Part shown: positions 4,582 through 7,815 of the stretch, in pieces
Layout of the letters: every line of letters begins with the position of its first letter
Numbering within the stretch: position 1 is the stretch's first letter
Origin: Spirochaetaceae bacterium
GTDB taxonomy: Bacteria; Spirochaetota; Spirochaetia; SZUA-6; Fen-1364
Reading direction: 5' to 3'
Assembly: GCA_003141795.1 (NCBI GenBank)
Contig: PLNO01000173.1
Span: 216 to 8,030, forward strand
DNA length: 7,815 nucleotides
Made by a program: the position numbers and the translations under genes
The notes under the pieces: model-generated
The model's input: only the letters and a program-made list of their open reading frames with translations
Databases searched by the model: none
Told to the model about the DNA's origin: nothing

Positions 4582-7305
4582 ATGAACGGGCAGTCGATTC
4601 CGGCTGTCGTTATGGCCAGCATCGTTCTTTTCATGGGCATCTACAATCTCAGCATCTTCTTCCGTAGAACACAACACCGGGAGTATCTCGCGTTTTCACT
4701 CGCCTGCCTCGTCATCGGTCTCTTCGATGTCGCCAGCGCCATCCTCTACACCGCCTCGTCCTGGCGGGAAGGAGCGCTCGGGCAGAGGCTGCAGCTGATC
4801 GCACTCTCCCTGCTTTGCGGTCTCGTACCCTGGTTCCTGTTCGAATACTTCGCCGGCGTCGTGCCCGTCTCACGCGTTATGCGCTCCATTGCGCAGGGAA
4901 CCAGCGCGTTTTTCGGCGCCGCCGCAGCTCTGGATCTTTTCAATCCGTTCGGCGCGTTCTGGTCGGCCGATACGCCGCTTGTGAAGACGATTCATTTCTC
5001 CCCCGGTGTCACGCTGGTCTATAACGAGGTCGCACTAGGCCCCTTTTCCTTCCTTCAGGAAATATTCGGCCTTGCGATGATCGTTTTCCTGGTCGCCCAT
5101 CTCCTGCGATTGTCTGCACGCAACCATATCAGGGAAGTCCTGCCCGTCGTTGCAGTGCTCATCGTCCTCCTCGGGACCGCGGTATCCGACGCCGCCGTTG
5201 CCGAGGGGCTGCTCGCGTTCCCTTACACCTCCGAGTACGCCCTCATGGGGTTCGCCCTGCTGATAACGCTCTCTCTTTCGCGGAGAATCGTCGGGGCGGT
5301 GGGTGTGCAGGAGGCCCTCGCGGCAAGCGAGGCCCGGTTTCGTGGGACCTTCCAGCATGCCGCGGTATCACTCTGGGTCGAGGACATCAGCGGCTTCCGT
5401 GCGCTCCTGCGCGACCTGCAATCGCGCGGGGTCACCGATCTTGCCAGCCATCTCCGCGATCATCCCGAGACGGTCCGTGAGGCGCTGCAGAGGATACGGG
5501 TCGTGGATGTCAACGAGATGACGATGCGGCTCTTCGGGGCCATATCCAAGGAGGAGATGCTCGGGCCGCTCGATCTCACCGCGGATGCCGACGCCCTGCC
5601 CCACCTGCAGGACCACCTCCTGGCGATCGCCGAAGGACGGACCGGATACGATCGCGAATCCACGGCGCGGACACTGGACGGCAGGCGGCTTTCCGTGCTC
5701 ATCAGCGCGTACATCCCGAAGGGGACGGACAATGACGACCGCATGCTCGTGAGCGTGATCGACATCACCGCGCGCAAGAAAGCGGAGCAGAAGTTCCGCT
5801 CCTTCATCCAGCAATCCTCCGAGGCGATCTACCTTGTCGAGGAAACCGGCATGATCGTGGAGTTCAATCCGAGCGCGGAAAAGCTCTATGGGATCCCCCG
5901 GACGGAGGTGATAGGAGAGGACGTTCGCTCCCTCGTAGAGCGGGGTCTGCCGGCAGATGCCCGCACGCCTGAGCTCCTGGCGCGCATCGACAAGACGCTG
6001 TCCCAGGCGGTCCGTACCGGCACGGGCGTTGATCTCAACCATTCCGTCAAGGGGACCCTGGAAAGGCCGGACGGTTCGCGCCGCGATTTCGTCCAGTTCA
6101 TCTTTCCGATCCGCGGCGAGTCGGGCTACATGCTGGGATGCATCGCTCATGACATGACGGAAGCGCGCAGGACCGAGGAAGCTCTCAGCCGGAGCGTCGA
6201 GCAGCTCCGCCAGGCCCAGAAGCTGGAGGCGGTGGGCACCCTCGCGGGGGGGATCGCGCACGACTTCAACAACCTCCTCACCGGAATCCTCGGCTCGGCC
6301 TCGCTCCTGAGCGACCAGTTGCCGGCGAACAGCCCGCTCAGGGACGATGCAAAGACGATCGAGTCCTCAGCGCTACGGGCCGCCGAGCTCGTCGCACAGA
6401 TCCTCACCTTTTCCCGACAGGACCCCCGCGTCGAGATGAGCCCCGTCGACCCGAACGCCGTGGTAACGGAAGTCGTGCGGCTTTTGGCGAGGACCGTGGA
6501 CAAATCCATCGTCGTGGAGACCTCCCTGGCGTCGGGATTGCGGGTCATGGGCGATGCGGGGCAGATCCACCAGGCGATCCTGAACCTGTGCCTCAATGCC
6601 TGCGACGCCATGCCGGGAGGAGGAACGCTGTCGATCACGACCTCCTCCGATCCCACCGCCAGCCCATCCCGCATGCGCGTGGAAATCAGCGTCGCGGACA
6701 CGGGCATCGGCATGGCGGAGGACCTGCAGGCCCGGATCTTCGAGCCGTTCTTCACGACGAAGGAGAAGGGCCGGGGGCTGGGGCTGGCCATGGTGTATGG
6801 CATCGTGCACGCGCACGAGGGCGACATCAGGGTACGCAGCGTGCCGGGGAAAGGCACGGACGTCCGCATATCCCTCCCCGCCACGGGACAGCCGCTTGCC
6901 GGGGCACGGAGCGGGGACCGTCCCTTGCCGGGCGGGACCGAGACGGTGCTCGTGATCGATGACGAGCTCGCCGTTCGTCGCGTGATGGACAGGATGTTGC
7001 AACGCGCCGGCTACGCCGTGCTCCTGGCGGAGGACGGCCCGAGCGGCCTGGCGATCTTCAAGGAACGGCACGCGGGGATCGACCTCGTGGTGCTGGACCT
7101 CTCCATGCCCGGTATGAGCGGCACCGAGGTCTACGAAGCGCTCATCGGCATCGATGCGGACGCGCGCGTGATACTTTCCAGCGGGTACAGCGATGACGAC
7201 CGGATCACGAAAATCCTCGACCGGGGGGTGAGCTCATTCCTGCGCAAGCCGTATTCCGTGGAAAAGGTGCTGCACGCCGTGCGCGATGCGCTGGACCGTG
7301 CCTAG
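4582..7305 (+). CDS. Hybrid sensor histidine kinase: 7TM-PAS-PAS-HisKA-HATPase-REC
   Basis: A 907-residue inner-membrane hybrid kinase. Seven hydrophobic segments (about 6-27, 35-59, 71-93, 105-121, 155-177, 186-210, 218-240) form an N-terminal 7TM sensor. PAS1 (about 247-399) has a long insert, PAS2 covers about 404-530. The HisKA helix carries the phosphoacceptor His560 in GGIAHDFNNLL; the ATPase shows N-box Asn672, G1 DTGIGM (Asp706), FEPFFTTKEKGRGLGL. The C-terminal receiver (about 787-904) has acidic residues Asp793/794, phosphoacceptor Asp839 in VLDLSMPGMSG and Lys889. There is no output domain, so phosphate must pass to a separate protein or the receiver tunes the kinase; no partner is in the window. 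The ligand is unknown. Start: ATG at 4582 rather than TTG at 4546, which lies in the -35. Its stop overlaps that of the convergent pseudouridine synthase gene (CTAG, 7302-7305). Confidence 0.93.
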   Translation: MNGQSIPAVVMASIVLFMGIYNLSIFFRRTQHREYLAFSLACLVIGLFDVASAILYTASSWREGALGQRLQLIALSLLCGLVPWFLFEYFAGVVPVSRVMRSIAQGTSAFFGAAAALDLFNPFGAFWSADTPLVKTIHFSPGVTLVYNEVALGPFSFLQEIFGLAMIVFLVAHLLRLSARNHIREVLPVVAVLIVLLGTAVSDAAVAEGLLAFPYTSEYALMGFALLITLSLSRRIVGAVGVQEALAASEARFRGTFQHAAVSLWVEDISGFRALLRDLQSRGVTDLASHLRDHPETVREALQRIRVVDVNEMTMRLFGAISKEEMLGPLDLTADADALPHLQDHLLAIAEGRTGYDRESTARTLDGRRLSVLISAYIPKGTDNDDRMLVSVIDITARKKAEQKFRSFIQQSSEAIYLVEETGMIVEFNPSAEKLYGIPRTEVIGEDVRSLVERGLPADARTPELLARIDKTLSQAVRTGTGVDLNHSVKGTLERPDGSRRDFVQFIFPIRGESGYMLGCIAHDMTEARRTEEALSRSVEQLRQAQKLEAVGTLAGGIAHDFNNLLTGILGSASLLSDQLPANSPLRDDAKTIESSALRAAELVAQILTFSRQDPRVEMSPVDPNAVVTEVVRLLARTVDKSIVVETSLASGLRVMGDAGQIHQAILNLCLNACDAMPGGGTLSITTSSDPTASPSRMRVEISVADTGIGMAEDLQARIFEPFFTTKEKGRGLGLAMVYGIVHAHEGDIRVRSVPGKGTDVRISLPATGQPLAGARSGDRPLPGGTETVLVIDDELAVRRVMDRMLQRAGYAVLLAEDGPSGLAIFKERHAGIDLVVLDLSMPGMSGTEVYEALIGIDADARVILSSGYSDDDRITKILDRGVSSFLRKPYSVEKVLHAVRDALDRA

Positions 7306-7815
7306 CGGCTATCCCACTTCTGCAGAGCCGCGTCCCACAGCGGATCCCGCGGAGGGTCGGCGATGATCGTGATCTGGTCTCCGCGCACGGGGTGGACGAA
7401 GGACACCTGCCGCGCGTGGAGGTTGATGCCTCCCCCGGGATTCGATCGCGGGGCTCCGTATTTCAGATCCCCCCGTATGTGGCAGCCAAGGGCGGCGAGC
7501 TGGGCCCTGATCTGATGATGCCGTCCCGTGTGAAGATCGATCTCCAGCAGGTGGTATCGGTCCAGGCTGAGGAGCACCCGATAGGAGAGCCGTGCCTCGC
7601 GCGCATCGTTCCCCGGACCCTTCACGACGAAAGACTTGTTCAGCGCGGGGTTGCGGCGCAGCCAGTGGACGAGGTCCCCTGACGGGGGATCGGGCAGCTC
7701 CGCGACGAGCGCCCAGTAGGTCTTGCGCACGCCTCCTTCGCGGAACAGCGCGCTGAGCCTCTCCAGGGCCTTGTCCGTGCGCGCAAAGAGCACGACACCG
7801 CTGGTGGGCCGATCG
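7302..7815 (-). CDS. RluA-family pseudouridine synthase, C-terminal part (5' end outside window)
   Basis: The frame is open to the window edge, so the N-terminus is missing; 170 residues are visible. They begin with DRPTSGVVLFAR, the catalytic motif of RluA/RluD/TruC enzymes, with the nucleophilic aspartate as the very first complete codon (7814-7812). Further family motifs are KTYWALV, LLEIDLHTGRHHQIRAQLA (the conserved RxHQIR segment) and INLHARQVSFVHPV. The enzyme isomerises uridines in rRNA or tRNA; the target cannot be told without the N-terminus, in particular whether an S4 domain is present. A GTG at 7793 is internal, not the start. Its TAG shares the palindrome CTAG with the stop of the convergent hybrid kinase gene. 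This family is essentially bacterial, which supports a bacterial source for the window. Confidence 0.93.
   Translation of the reverse strand, partial: DRPTSGVVLFARTDKALERLSALFREGGVRKTYWALVAELPDPPSGDLVHWLRRNPALNKSFVVKGPGNDAREARLSYRVLLSLDRYHLLEIDLHTGRHHQIRAQLAALGCHIRGDLKYGAPRSNPGGGINLHARQVSFVHPVRGDQITIIADPPRDPLWDAALQKWDSR

Noticed and set aside
1..7815. Insertion sequences, CRISPR arrays, tRNA or rRNA genes
   Set aside because: No transposase, terminal inverted repeats, repeat-spacer arrays or structured RNA genes could be recognised by eye on either strand.

Overview
The window is GC-rich bacterial DNA. The RluA-type pseudouridine synthase and the sigma70-like promoters (one has a perfect TTGACA -35) argue against an archaeon. 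Gene content suggests a gram-negative-type anaerobe; the presence of hgcAB restricts it to the scattered anaerobic lineages that carry mercury methylation genes (many Deltaproteobacteria-related groups, Nitrospirota, Spirochaetota and others). I cannot place it more closely from sequence alone.

The centre of interest is a minus-strand operon at 1303-3184: a cysteine-rich MarR regulator, then hgcA (membrane-anchored corrinoid protein with the diagnostic NVWCAAGK cap-helix motif), then hgcB (2[4Fe-4S] ferredoxin ending in a Cys-Cys pair). These are the two proteins needed to methylate inorganic mercury. A near-consensus promoter (TTGACA, 17-bp spacer, TACAAT) precedes the marR gene, and overlapping TTGTA/TACAA inverted repeats sit on its -10 and predicted start site. 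The regulator therefore probably controls itself and hgcAB.

Left of the operon, an arsenate reductase-type gene (arsC-like) runs into hgcB from the opposite side, their stop codons overlapping. It is divergent from a second, different MarR gene whose promoter carries its own palindrome (780-793). The first 315 bases are the C-terminal ATPase domain of a sensor kinase.

Right of the operon, a stand-alone LUD-domain (LutC/YkgG-like) gene on the minus strand is divergent from an HxlR-family regulator. Between them lies a perfect 17-bp palindrome overlapping the LUD promoter. A large 7TM-PAS-PAS-HisKA-HATPase-REC hybrid kinase follows, then the C-terminal part of an RluA-family pseudouridine synthase, cut by the window end.

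Taken together, this is an accessory stretch with three small one-component regulators, each next to a plausible operator and a target gene, two of them beside thiol/metalloid-related functions. All three convergent gene pairs overlap at their 3' ends, and two genes (hxlR and the hybrid kinase) look leaderless. There are no RNA genes, insertion sequences, CRISPR arrays or long repeats that I can see.
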